From Pholiota molesta (Eukaryota > Basidiomycota > Agaricomycetes > Agaricales > Strophariaceae): a stretch of 64,000 bases of DNA. The position numbers were made by a program, and so were the translations under genes. This document shows positions 1 through 12,076 of the stretch, piece after piece. The stretch covers positions 806,001 to 870,000 of the forward strand of contig JACGCK010000001.1 in the NCBI GenBank assembly GCA_014925825.1. The letters are read 5' to 3'. The notes under the pieces were generated by a model. The model ran no database searches. It was not told where the DNA came from and saw only the letters and a list, made by a program, of their open reading frames with translations. The stretch's first letter is position 1, and each line of letters begins with the position of its first letter.

Positions 1-2626
1 AAACTGCTGTTTGTTGACCAATTTGAACCGTTTCGCCAACTTGAGGGGAAAATATATCTTTAGTCATTGATCGGATATTATTGCAGGCTTCAATAAGGGC
101 ATCCGTAGCGATAACAGGAGCGTGCACAATTATCTGACAGCAGATGTCATTAGAAACGAAGACAGGATCGTAATAAGAACACCGACCATTTTGCGAGGAT
201 TGACTTGAGGGACAATTGTCTTAACGGCTCGACCATCATTCAAGCCTTCCATATCAACGAATAACAAGCGGCAGGCCAATTGGATCTCGATTTCGCTCGA
301 AACATATTTTGAAGGAGGTTCTCGAATAGCTTTCTATGGTAAAATTAGAATGAGGATCAACTTTGTATCAGAGACAATGCACGATACCTTCGCATCCTCT
401 TCAGCCAGCGCCCGTCGCTTGTAATCCTTCATGTCCTCGCTTTCGGCTTCCTCTTCGAGCGCCTTTCCCTTCCTCAACCACATTCCAACATCAATAGTTT
501 CGCCATAATCATCCACGCGGCGCTTTTTATCAACATACGGGAACATCCTGAACCGCTGGCTCTGCCCAGAGTTCTTGAAGAATGACGTGGATTTCGACAC
601 ATTGCCCTTTAGGTAAATGTCAAAGGAGAGAAGTTGCTTCGTCAGTCCTTCGTCTCCGTCCATCCAATCAGCACCATCCAGCCCTTTCTCGACATTGCGC
701 TTGCTCTCTCGACCTTCGCCCACGCTAGGTCCATCTCCATCTTCGTCCATGGCGTCCTCGGTACCTAACGCTCGGGTCACTTCATCTTCGTCCTCCGTAT
801 CCGAATCATCTGAGTCGCTGTCGTCTTCATCAGCTTCCAGCATGCGCTGATTCCTAGCCAGCGTCGCTTGATGAGCCGCTTCCTTGTCCTTTGCAGCCTG
901 CTCCCTCTGTTGGTATAACTCAAGTTCTAAACCCGACAGTGGCACTTTACGGTGCATTTTGAGCTTGATGGATCCGTCCATCATAACGTTGCGTCCGATC
1001 TTTCCTTTGTCCCACTTGTCTTCTGGGCGCTGCGAGTCGTTCCATTTGTCGAATAAGGCGCGCGCAAGCGTTCCTTCAGCACCGCGACTTGTAAGGAGGA
1101 CGACGTTGTCTGGCACGGCAGCGAAATCTATGAATAAATTCCTTGAAGGTCCATGTGATAAGGAAGGAGGAACGGCAAGAATTAACTTGGGTCTTTTGAA
1201 GAGTAGGTTTGAAGAAGTGCTTGGGGATTTGGGAAAAATTCCAAGTGCCTGTGGGTAACAACTTAAACAAAGAAATCAAAAAATCATAACAGAGCACGTA
1301 CTTGAAACGCAAAGCGAAAGCTCCTAGTGCTTCTTCCTCATTATCATCATCTCGTCGCCTCTTGTTTCGAGAATGTCCCCCATCTTCACCTAGATCCTCT
1401 TTGCTGATCGTCCCTCCCATCCATTCCATCATACTCCTTACAAAAGTCAACATTTCGCGACCAGTGCGTGAAAGGAGGCATATAGGGTATCGGAGGCGGG
1501 AATAATTCCAATGTTGGTCCAGGAGAACAAGAAGTTCGAGAATACGAGTGCTGGAGTCGCAAGGAAGAAGAAGGGACGATCGTGAAGATAGCGTCGAGGT
1601 TATGGTGTCTAATAAAAAATAAGAAAATTTGACAACACATACATAAAAGACAAGAAAATAGCGCACCAATAAGAGCAGCATCACGGTCCTTCCTCCTGCT
1701 TGTGATGACAGGTGCGCGGTCTGCATCTGTGATGAGGAGATCTGGCCGGGCGAGGGGTTCGAATATTCCTCCCGCAGCTTGGCGAATGAGCACCGTCCCA
1801 TCGAGATGGCGTTCACGCATATGGTTCACGTTCACGGCGTATATGATGGTTCCCGATGATGGAGAACGTATTTTCCATATTGTACCACCCAAAGTATGCC
1901 CAGCGTTGAAAGGAGTGATAGTCAAGCCTTGACATTTTCCTAAAAGCAGTTCAACTGTAAGCAAATGGCCATCGAGACTCATGAATGCAAAAACATACCT
2001 TGCAGATGGGTGGGCTGGGAATATCTCAACGTATTGAGTGAGTCAAATGCATCTTGGACCTCGATAACTGTGGCTATATATTTGCCTTTGCTGTCTGTCG
2101 TTGGGGACGGAGGGGGAGAAGCGGCCGGTTGTTCGCCAGTGGTGTCGTCGTTTTCTTTCGTTTCTGTGAGTGGATCTTTCACTTCATATTCCTCTCGAAT
2201 GCCTTCGACATCTTCTGTCGCCGCGATCCTTCCCATTGCTTGCACGGGTAGCGTAGAATACGCAGGCGCTGTAAGTCCCCATCTGGAATATGCATAAGGA
2301 TACAGGCCTGAATGAGCCAAATCTCCATGAGAGAGCAGAACCAAGTCAATTGTGGGCGCAAGTCTGTAGCAATGTCGATTAGCACATGCTCATACGCGCT
2401 CTGATTATACTAGCACGAACTTTTGTAATGCCTCAGTGTATTCTGTCCAGGATGGCGGCTGGTCTTCAGTTGTTGACGTCGAAGGGTCAAATGGGGAGGG
2501 TTCTGGGGCCCAATCCGGAGAGCCGCAGTCAATTAAAATACGGACATCGTCCACTTGCAGGAGGTACGCTAGAGGGGTCGTGGTCGAGGAGCGGGCAGCG
2601 CCAGACAAAGGAGTGAAGGTGATCAT
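1..2626 (-). CDS. CFT2: CFT2/CPSF2 (CPSF100) subunit of the mRNA 3'-end processing complex, 3' end off the window
   Basis: Non-catalytic metallo-beta-lactamase/beta-CASP subunit of the nuclear cleavage and polyadenylation factor, partner of the CPSF73 endonuclease. The start MITFTPLSGAARSS at 2626 is followed by LLQVDDVRILIDCGSPDW. The loop that holds HxHxDH in active enzymes reads LLSHGDLAHSG, the degenerate form usual in CPSF100. Later exons carry a beta-CASP stretch (LTITPFNAGHTLGGTIW, then ITDADRAPVITSRRKDRD), an acidic low-complexity segment around 720-850, and LFVDMEGLNDGRAVKTIVPQ. Joining across an intron at 134-186 gives NPRKM then IIVHAP, which matches the family. At least five introns are visible. 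The coding frame is still open at base 1, so the C-terminus lies outside. No frame break was seen. Identification is firm; some intron borders are approximate. Confidence 0.92.
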
Positions 2627-2751
2627 AGCATGCCTTCAGAAATAAGCGCTGACTAAGCGAAGTCATAGGCGGTTATTTATTGGGACCAAACAAGATGCTG
2701 CAAAAATAGTACTGACGTCAACACTGCACTTGAACCACACTCAGGCTGAAG
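2627..2751. promoter_or_regulatory. Short shared divergent promoter region (CFT2 / alpha-beta hydrolase)
   Basis: Only about 125 bp separate the CFT2 start codon (reading left) from the proposed hydrolase start (reading right), so the 5'-UTRs and core promoters of both must overlap or lie within the neighbouring 5' exons. No TATA box or named operator was recognised. The assignment rests on gene orientation only. Confidence 0.4.
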
Positions 2752-5700
2752 ATGGGCCAATCCACTCCTTTCTTGCCAGCCTGCTTCTCCATCAACCCAC
2801 ATGCCAGTCTCCACCGCTTCCGCCGCCATCCACATAACTCCAGGTACGCTATCGGCTCCGTTCTCGCAATCATCCTTCATGAGTTCACATACTGCATAGT
2901 GGTCGTCAAAACATTCCTCGAACACAACAAAAGGAAAGCTAAACAACTCAGAAATGGCAAGCCTCCTGAAACCCCTCAGGATGATATCTGGTTCGATGAG
3001 TACGTGCTTTCCATAACGACCCATGTGTTTGCTCATTGTGATTGGCTTGTAGGGCTTTCCACATAGTGAAAGGTAAAACCGCGAGATACCATGCTTTCCT
3101 CAAGCGCTCATATTCTGCCAGCTTTTATTGAATTAGGTACCAAAAACACCATCGAATCCCTACAAGCGTTGTACGTCTGCAAACTTATCGACTCCCGCGT
3201 CGTCTAATTCTTTCTTGTATGTACATAGCACCAATACCCATGTTCCTGCACCGTATTGGGCCGCCGTCTCTCCTGTTATTATCCCTCTGGCCTCATGCAA
3301 TGCCGCAGCCGACTCATTGATCGAATGGTTTGGTCCAGAAGAACTCAAATACGTCGTCGGCGGAGAACGATGGTGGCAAGTCCGCGGCTTGGACGGTGTA
3401 GATGCAGAATGGATTGCAGAGCATGAGCATATAGATTCCGAAATGGAAGTCAAGCCTATCGATGGGCGAAAATTGAGTGCTACAGAGGCAAACATTTTGC
3501 GAATGGAGAAGTTGGATACTGTCATGGTCCGTTTTTGTTTAAACTATGTTATTTGACATACATCTAATAATCGAAATCACGAAGCTTTATGTTCACGGAG
3601 GTACGTTGCATTTATAATTTCAATTTGGTCTATTCTCATTCACGGGCGTCATAGGCGGTTATTTTTGGGGCTCCATAAGTAAGTTCTGTCATGTATGTAT
3701 AAGTATTTTGCTAGAAATCTAATTCTTTTTTAGATACTCATCGTTACCAAATCCTTCATTACGGTGCGTAGCCTTGTTCTTTGTTAAATATTTAGCCAAC
3801 TTAAATTTCATCAGCCCATAAGTTCAAAGGACGAGCCTTTGCTGTGAATTATAGGTCAGCTGGACTTCATTATGCGCGAAATACGTTGTCGAGATTCATT
3901 CCAGGAAAGCACCTCAATATCCATGGCCGTGTCCCTTACAAGATGTCCTTGCTGCCTGTAAGTCTATCATTTTCGTTTCAGTAGTACTGACTTTTGAAGA
4001 CCAATACCAAAGATCTGTATCTCATACGTCCACCTCCTGGTGCCATTCACAAGGCCATACCCCCTTCAAAAATTGTGTTTGCTGGAGACTCCGCTGGCGG
4101 TGGCCTTTGTGTAACTGCATTAACGGTGCTACGTGACCTGGGCCTGCCCATGCCCGCCGGAGCGGTCCTCATCAGTCCTTGGGTCGACCTTACGCATAGT
4201 TTCCCAAGTGTTATGCAAAACATCAAAACTGTGAGTCGTAGCGTCCTTTAGCATGGAAATCATCATGATCTTACTAGACCTAAATCCCAGGACATAATAC
4301 CCAAGCATGGTTTCTTGGCCAAACCATCGACGTTGTGGCCGGTACCCACGCTACCCGAAAAGGCGGGGAGAATTGTACCTACGGTTACCAATGAACCACC
4401 AAAACCCGGAGAAGCGGATACGTTGAAGCCATCACCCCGTCGTGTTGAACAAACTCAGCACAGCGAAGACAACGCCTATGGCCCCGGGAAAACCGTCGAA
4501 ACTCAGGAAGAAATGCTGGAGAATTCCGAATCATCACCAGAATCAAGTCTTCAAAAAGCTGCTGAATCCGATCCAGAAGCAGCGCACAAGAGGGCTGAAG
4601 AAATCAGTGATGCATTGAAGAGGCATGATCTCGACCATTGGGAACCCAACCCACCTAAAGTGTTTATGGAGAATGCAAACTCCCGACCGTTGGAACTTCG
4701 ATCCCAGATTCAGATGTATGCGACAACAGAGTAGGACCTTTCCGTCTTGTCGAGGAAATGCTTTCTGATGGTCTTTCCGCGTATTTAGGCAACTTGTACA
4801 TCCGCTTGTTTCTCCTATTCTTCAAGGATCTTTAGGAAACCTTCCACCGCTCTACATCATAGGAGGCGATGGTGAGGTCTTGAGAGATGAAATCATATAT
4901 TTGGCGCATAAAGCCGCACATCCATTGAAGTATCTTACGCGCAAAAAAGTTCTTCGCGACTCATATCGACAGCGAGAAAATGCCCAAAAATACGTAACTC
5001 CAACCAAAGTATGTGTCTTGCTCGTTCTCTTGACGATTTCAAAATAATTTCTGATCTTGTCGTTTCAGGTTCATTTGCAAATATTTGATGGTCTGTCCGT
5101 GTTTTACATCAATTTAATGATTTTTGACGCGAAGTTTAGGCATGTGCCATGTTTTGACTGTTTTCATGTTCACCCAGAGTGTAAGTCTCAAATACAAGCA
5201 TCTGATTGCACAATCTGATTTTCAATGCTAGGCAAGCTATGCATATCGGTCAATTGCCGAATTTATCAAACATGTAACGCAGAACGATGAAGAACATTTG
5301 CTCAAAAATCCCTTTCCGGAGCTGCACATGCCCCTAAAACCCCTGTCAGTGGACGATGAACTAGATACAACAGCCGAGCAAAGGCGTCATAAGCTGAAAA
5401 AGAAATCAAGGTCACTAGAAAATGGTGAATATCATCGATTACGAGAAGTTGAGGGTAAGCATGGCATGGATGTAGATACACCTCCAACCCCGCCAAACGA
5501 AATCAAGCTTTTCGTACAAAACGAAGAACTCGCCGTTCGTGAAGTTGAACAAAAATTAGTCGACACTATTTCCGATACTTCGCCTTCAATCAAACGTCCT
5601 AATTCCCATGGGGTCAGTCCTTGTATTTATACACGATATAAATCTCAATCTTTTTTCTACAGGAGGACATTTCAGGCGTTTTGATGATCCGCGAGCGTGT

Positions 5701-6532
5701 TGACATCCAAGGCAAAGTTCGTCCTATGGAACCTGCTGAGGATTTACAAGCTCTCAATCTCGACGTCGGTCAAATCGGACTCATCAAAGAGGCCCCAGCT
5801 CAACGATGGCGAGAGGGTCAAGACACGTGGGACAGAAGATATGCTAAAAAGGCGAAGAAAGTCATCAGGCAGAAAGCTGCCAACGAGAAAAAATTTGCAC
5901 GCCTACTGCAGAATGCCTTTGATGAGGGCTTTGTTCACCAATCAGGAGAAGACACCTTAAGCGAGGAAACTCTGGCCAAGATATTTAATTTAAAGACACA
6001 GTCCGAGGGGAAGATTCAGGTAGACCGTCGATGGGGCCCTCTTGATCTCGAGGGTGAGCACCCCCCTGCAACATCTATTTCTCGTCGACGTGATTCGGTG
6101 TGTTCGAATTTAATTTCTCACTTCATGTGCAATCTCTCAACCCTTTTCTATAATTCAACAGCCCGAAGCTGTAGCTTTGCTGAAAAGGAGCATATTCTAT
6201 GCGGCTCCAGTCACCCATCTCACGGTACCCAAGCTGAAGGCGATTGATGCCGTTCGTGCTGCTTTCGACCCCAACGATAACCCGAATAAGCCTCCTAAGC
6301 AATCTGTCGCCGAAGAACAAGTCAAACACAATGTTATACCAATTCACGGGCTCAGAATATGGGATAATCTTGTGAGGTATGCTAATTCATCTGTGCACCC
6401 TTCTCAGTTTTACCAACCTTCTTTTCTTTCTTTCTATCCAGATATTTCGGACGGAAAACGTCTGCCAAAGCACTCGACGGAATCAGTGCAGCTGCTGAAA
6501 AAATGGGCCTCAAAGATGAAAAGACCGAGTAA
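2752..6532 (+). CDS. Alpha/beta hydrolase (HGGG/GDSAG, hormone-sensitive-lipase-like) with long insert and C-terminal tail
   Basis: Probable esterase or lipase of the alpha/beta-hydrolase-3 type. Seen in order: a hydrophobic N-terminal stretch ([20 protein letters not shown]) that may be a membrane anchor; [30 protein letters not shown]; oxyanion motif HGGGYFWGS; nucleophile motif GDSAGGG (about 4088); and [20 protein letters not shown], followed by a His-containing region. The 5' part is cut into tiny exons: a 20-nt exon at 3053-3072, then 3122-3170, and the oxyanion motif is itself split between exons. A roughly 140-residue Pro/Glu/Ser-rich insert (4315-4734) lies between the nucleophile and the C-terminal catalytic segment. 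After the hydrolase core comes a charged tail of about 300 residues ending in MGLKDEKTE. Start chosen as the ATG before the hydrophobic segment; it is less sure than the rest. The substrate is unknown. Confidence 0.82.
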
Positions 6533-6998
6533 AATCTGGGGAAGTCTGGGGCCAGAAATCGAGTTTGTCGGCGCTCAATCTTGATATGCGTTGCCCAGTT
6601 GTCGAGGAGACCAGAGTGAATATGCCGTTGTCGCGCATGTAACGACCGCGTACAAACCGCGTACCAAGGACTTTAAGATATAATTAGATGCTTGTAAATA
6701 TTATTTAGAATCTACGACAATGTATACCTGCTATACCGTTGACCAGGAGCACCTTTGGTCTCTACTTGTAGTTGGATGGTGAGGGTGCAACGCACAGACC
6801 AAGCGGACGTGACAGGGGCGCGTGGGAAAGTGAGCGTTGTATAATTCTGCAGCGTGTTGGCAGCCTTTTGTCCTGTTCTGCCATCGCAGTGTCGTATCTC
6901 ATTCTCCGCTCCTCTGTAAGTCTCTCCCTACGTGTCATATATCTTTCCGAGTCCTGATCTCTCTTCCACGCCTTGACAGTCTTCTTCGTCTTTTGAAA
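6533..6998 (+). promoter_or_regulatory. Intergenic: hydrolase 3' flank and alpha-tubulin promoter/5'-UTR
   Basis: 466 bp with no convincing coding exon. The first part should hold the 3'-UTR of the hydrolase and the last part the promoter and pyrimidine-rich leader of alpha-tubulin (long C/T tracts at about 6898-6990 just before the ATG). Short open frames here lack family features. Confidence 0.5.
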
Positions 6999-8756
6999 AT
7001 GCGTGAAGTCATCTCCGTGCACGTTGGTCAGGCTGGTGTCCAGATCGGTAATGCCTGCTGTGAGTTTTCATGCCTCGTTTTTCCTCAGCCTCGTAAATAG
7101 CGTATGTCGCGCGGGGTATATCCCAAAACGCGTCGTTCGTATGGCTTTGAATCGGAATGTGTAAAATATGAAAAGTGGCACCATGCTGATCCGATTATCT
7201 TAGGGGAGCTGTATACCGTCGAGCACGGTCTGAGCGTAAGTTATAGCCGCAAGACGTTGAATACTCAATCCCAAACTCATCACTATTCAGCCTGATGGTC
7301 GTCTGCTGGAAGGTTCGCCATCCGCCAACGATGGTGGCTTCAGCACGTTCTTCTCCGAAACCTCCTCTGGCAAACACGTGCCCCGTTCTTTGTACATCGA
7401 CCTTGAACCCAATGTCATCGATGAGGTCAGGAATGGTCCTTACAGGAGTCTTTTCCACCCAGAGACTCTTGTCACTGGAAAGGAAGATGCCGCCAGCAAC
7501 TGTACGCGTTACAGTCCAACACGTGTGGCCCCTTTCTTACCTTTTTTCTTTTTCTTCTTTTCACAGATGCTCGTGGTCACTATACCATCGGAAAGGAACA
7601 AATTGACGTAGTGATGGACAAGGTTCGCCGTCTCGCAGACAACTGCTCTGGTCTGCAAGGCTTCTTTGTCTTCCACTCGTTCGGAGGTGGAACTGGATCT
7701 GGTTTCGGTGCTCTCATCCTCGAGCGTCTCTCGACCGACTACGGCAAGAAGTCCAAGTTGGAATTCAGTGTTTACCCCGCACCCACCTTGGCCAACTCGG
7801 TCGTCGAGCCTTACAACTCTGTCCTCACAACTCACACCACTCTTGAGCACTCCGACTGCTCTTTCATGGTAAGATTTTTGATCTGTAATCCTTGGACATC
7901 AAATTCAATTGTTTTCAGGTTGATAATGAGGCCATTTACGATATTTGCAAGAAGAACCTTGGAATTACCTCTCCCAGTCTCACCAACTTGAACAGGTTGA
8001 TCGCTCAAGTCGTGTCTTCGATTACCGCTTCTCTGCGTTTCGACGGTTCCCTCAACGTTGACTTGAACGAATTCCAAACTAACTTGGTCCCGTCAGTCCA
8101 TTTGCCTAATGAAATGTATCAATTACTGATGTTTTTGCCTTAGCTTCCCTCGTATTCACTTCCCTCTTGCCACCTTCGCTCCCATCATCTCTGCTGAGAA
8201 GGCTCACCATGAGCAGAACTCTGTCGCTGACATGACCTTCTCATGCTTCGAACCTGGTAACCAGATGGTCAAGTGCGATCCTAGGGAAGGCAAATACAGT
8301 ATGTTTACATGCGGCTATCTGACAAAATATAATGCTGATATATATTCAGTGGCCTGCGCTCTCCTCTACCGTGGTGATGTTGTGCCCAAGGATGTTAACG
8401 CTGCTGTTTCCATTATCAAGACCAAGCGCACCATCCAATTTGTTGACTGGTGTCCTACTGGTTTCAAGCTTGGTATCTGCAATGAACCCCCAGCCCACGT
8501 CCCTGGTGGTGACCTCGCCAAAGTATCTCGCAGCATGTGCATGTTGTCCAACACAACTGCCATTTCCTCTGCGTGGAGCCGTCTTGACCACAAATTCGAT
8601 CTCCTCTACTCAAAGCGTGCCTTCGTCCACTGGTACGTCGGAGAGGGTATGGAGGAGGGTGAATTCTCTGAGGCCCGTGAGGATCTCGCTGCTCTGGAGA
8701 AGGATTACGAAGAAGTTGGCATTGATTCGGCCGATGTCGAAGAGGCTGAGTACTAA
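6999..8756 (+). CDS. TUB1: Alpha-tubulin
   Basis: GTP-binding alpha subunit of the microtubule heterodimer. Starts [20 protein letters not shown] and ends in EEAEY, so the C-terminal tyrosine used in the detyrosination cycle is present. The tubulin signature GGGTGSG is in [13 protein letters not shown] at about 7683. Intron 1 (7060-7203, 144 nt, long for this locus) splits a Trp codon to give ACW then ELYTVEHG. Further introns lie near 7502-7566, 7869-7918, 8090-8142 and 8301-8350. The luminal loop reads [16 protein letters not shown], so the Lys40 acetylation site of animal alpha-tubulins is absent, as in many fungi. No frame breaks. Convergent with the glutaminyl-tRNA synthetase gene, 252 bp apart. 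Confidence 0.97.
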
Positions 8757-9008
8757 AATGCTGCAGTTCCTTTCATTTTTGCCTTTCGTCGCTTTGGTTC
8801 TTAGTTTGCGTATAATTTTTTCTCGTACTTAAACTCTTTACGATCCCCCTCACGTATACCTTCACGTCCATACACATCGGAATTTTATAACTTTTTACCA
8901 TACCCATGTGAAAATATTGTCAACATTCTATAACGACAGAACTGGTAAAACTAAGAACACGGTAAAATTAATCTAGATTCTCAGAAGGGTTTGATTTATT
9001 GTAATCCT

Positions 9009-11764
9009 CTATGACTTCCCAGAATCCTCTTTCAAGCTAACGATACGGTTCAAAACGACATAATCACCTTGCTGACGACCAATTATTCCCGAACCATCCT
9101 CCAGAGAGGCAATGCGTGCATCCTTGTCGAGAGCGAAATAGGCAACACGTAATCCTTGGAACCGGACACACTCATTTCCGACTAGTTGTTCACTTGTCGC
9201 GTGAGGAGTATGGTCTTCCGCCGATTGCTCGCGACTAACGTTTTCCTTTTCCGCTTTGGCCGTTCTTGCTTTGGCTTCTTTCCTTGCATCCTGCATGGAA
9301 CGCTTAGCGAGAGGCCAAAATCCTACTTCAACGATAGCAGTCTTGACAACCTCGAGAGTGTTCGGCGCGATATCAGATCGGAAGTCGCTAGGGACGCGCT
9401 CGCTCTTGAACAACTGATTGAAAATGCGTGTCTCGTCGACCTTGACAGGGCTGCCTGACGGCGCATGTTCCGCCACCCATTGGATATACGCTTTGGGCTT
9501 CTTTGTAGGGCCCTCGTTCTCTAACTTGCAATCAATTCTGTCACCTCTCCAGTAATTGGATCTGTCTTGTAAGACGTGCAGGTGATTGGATAGGGAGCTT
9601 GGAACAGGCCGACTGTCTTTCCAGGTGCCAGGCGGAAGTAATCCTTCGAGTCTTCTGTCCTGAAGTCATCTGCCTCGATGTAAATGGTGCGCGTGAATGG
9701 AATGGTGGACGATCCGTGCTCGGAAACTTTGGGGTGTAGAGGTTTCTCCACCATCAAGCAGTAGTCTTCTGGCAGGTTCTCAATAGTGACTTTTAAGGGT
9801 TTCATCACCATGAGAAGACGAGGAGCAGTTCCTTCAAGGTACTGCCTGACTGATTGTTCGAAACGAGCGAGCTCGATATTCGATGCGGCTGTGGACACAC
9901 CCAATGTGCTAACGAAGGAGATGATGGCGCCTGGGGGTACACCACGTCGACGAAGAGCAATCAGAGTGTAAAGACGGGGATCATCCCAGCCGTTGACGAA
10001 GCCCTCATCCACCAAGGCAAGATTTTGCGCTTTGACATAATGCTGCCCTCCAAACTCAGGCGCCCATATTCTGATTGTCTAGGTTTATAGACCTCAAGAG
10101 CATCGCAAAGCCAGTCATATGACTGACGAGATGCAATAAACTCGGTGGTGCAAAGGGAATGGCTAGGTAAACACCGTTCAACCTTTAGTAATGCTCAATA
10201 GGAAACGTTGACTTACGAAATATTCTCCATGCTATCTACCAAGCAGTGGGTAAAGTCATAGGTCGGATAGATTTTCCATTTGTCGTGTGTGCGGTGATGG
10301 GGCGTCTCCAAAACACGATAGGCGGTCAAATCCCACATTTGAGGATTCCCATCATTGAGATCCTGTTTCATACGAAGGTTGGCTTCTTTGGGTTTGTACT
10401 TTCCGTTCTTCATGTTGTCGAATTCAACTAAAGATTCCTCGATCGGTCGATTTCTGTGTATGCAGGGTCTGGGTTGTCCTTTCTTTTCACCCCTATCAAC
10501 CTTGATCTCCTCCTCTAAAACCAAATGAGTATTGAAAAATTTAGGTATCCAAAGAAGACGTACGAGTACAATGGCACACGTATGCCTTATCGCGCTTGAT
10601 CAATTCAACCGCTAGTTCGTATAACTCGGTGAAATAATCACTTGAGTAAGTGATTTTCCAAGGCTCGAAACCAAGCCATCGAACCATCTCGAGTATGCTT
10701 TCGAAATATCTGGCTTCTTCTTTTTCGGGATTGGTATCATCATATCTGAGGTAACATTTTCCGCCATTATGGGCCGCATATCCAAAATTGACGAAGATGG
10801 CCTTCGAATGACCGATGTGGAGATAGCCATTGGGTTCGGGAGGGAAACGGGTCCAAACTTGTCCACCTGTGGCTTTCAAATGAGCTTCACGAAGAGAAGG
10901 ATGGATTTGCGGGTTTTCTCCCGGTTTATGGAGTGTCCTAAGAATCCCTCTTCAAATACAGAGCGCTTGGGAGCAGGAGCGGGGGTTGCTTCCTTCGGAG
11001 ATTGGTTGCGACTTTGGATTCCTGCGAAGGGTTAGTCTATAATAATGAACTTAAATGAGGTCATATGCGAACCTTTGCTTTTGACTTAGCGGTTTCCTTA
11101 GGTCCAAAGGTATCAAGGAACACCTGATCTACAGTCTTCTTCACGTCAAGAGGGTTTGCCCATCGTAATTCTGGGGTATTTTTGAGAGCACTGATGACCG
11201 AGCCCAAGCTAGTCCATCCTGCTATGTTGTTCGACACGATATGATTTTTCACAATTGATGTGAGCTCCTCGGGCGTGATAGAGAAACCTTAGATTTTATA
11301 TGAGTCCGAATGATGAAGACTATCTTTAAGCGAGCACTCACCAACGCCGCATTCCTTGTTAAACTCATCATCGTTTATAGGCATTTCATGCGATTCCAAG
11401 TATTTCACGGCGGCTACCAATAAAGTATAAGATCTCACAAACTTCAAGAGAGTTAAATGAACAACGCACCAGTTACTTGATCCACCGACTTCAATTTTGA
11501 CTCTATAATAGCTTTGATGATATAGTCTCGCTCACTTGACCCGACTGCACCAGCCTTCGAAAGCACAACAGACAAGTTATAGATAAGAGTGGCTTGTTTT
11601 TCTTCCAAACCTGTAAGCAGAACAGTGTTGCTTTCGATGATTTCCTTCAATATGGCAGCGCTCTTGGGTGCTTTAATTGCCTCCAAAGCCTTCGCCTTGG
11701 TCAGGCCAATCGATTCGAAGAGGGCTACAAGAGGGTTCTCGTCTGCCGCTGATGGTTTCAACAT
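9009..11764 (-). CDS. GLN4: Glutaminyl-tRNA synthetase (cytosolic)
   Basis: Class I aminoacyl-tRNA synthetase that charges tRNA-Gln. The N-terminal exon ([19 protein letters not shown], from 11764) belongs to the non-specific RNA-binding domain found in eukaryotic GlnRS. The catalytic core follows: [16 protein letters not shown] with the HIGH signature at about 10830, then [14 protein letters not shown], and a KMSKS-type loop [15 protein letters not shown] at about 10030. The C-terminal anticodon-binding beta-barrels are read through [13 protein letters not shown] and end ...KEDSGKS at 9009. Several introns separate these pieces (for example around 9480-9520, 10090-10210 and 11040-11060). All core motifs are intact and no frame break was seen. 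Strong identification. Confidence 0.95.
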
Positions 11765-12076
11765 CTTTCTAATCAGACGATATGGTTGTCCGAGAGTGAA
11801 GACGGATCGATAGGATCGGGAAAAGATGACTCGTGCGACGTAGCGTTAAACCTTGAAAAGTAGGAGTCAAAGAGCACTTTGGATAGTCACTTTTGGATTA
11901 TCTTCAACTTGACTCACGGAGATAAGATAAGATCGATGTCAAACTGATCGAATCCATTCTTTACTGCAAGTTTCGCAAGTGCTACAAAGATCCAAGAATG
12001 TCCCTTGAAGAGAAGACAATACTTAATAGGTAAAGTCTTTGAGATAGTAAGGATATAAGACGGGTACATGTCCGTT
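11765..12076. other. Intergenic between GlnRS start and GH79 end
   Basis: About 310 bp without a supported gene. It should hold the GlnRS promoter and the GH79 3'-UTR. A tandem GATA-type core (AGATAAGATAAGATCG) lies near 11922-11937; GATA cores are common by chance, so no regulator is claimed. Confidence 0.4.

Noticed and set aside
1750..1765. GGTTCGAAT as a tRNA B-box
   Set aside because: It is inside the CFT2 coding exon and no cloverleaf can be drawn around it.
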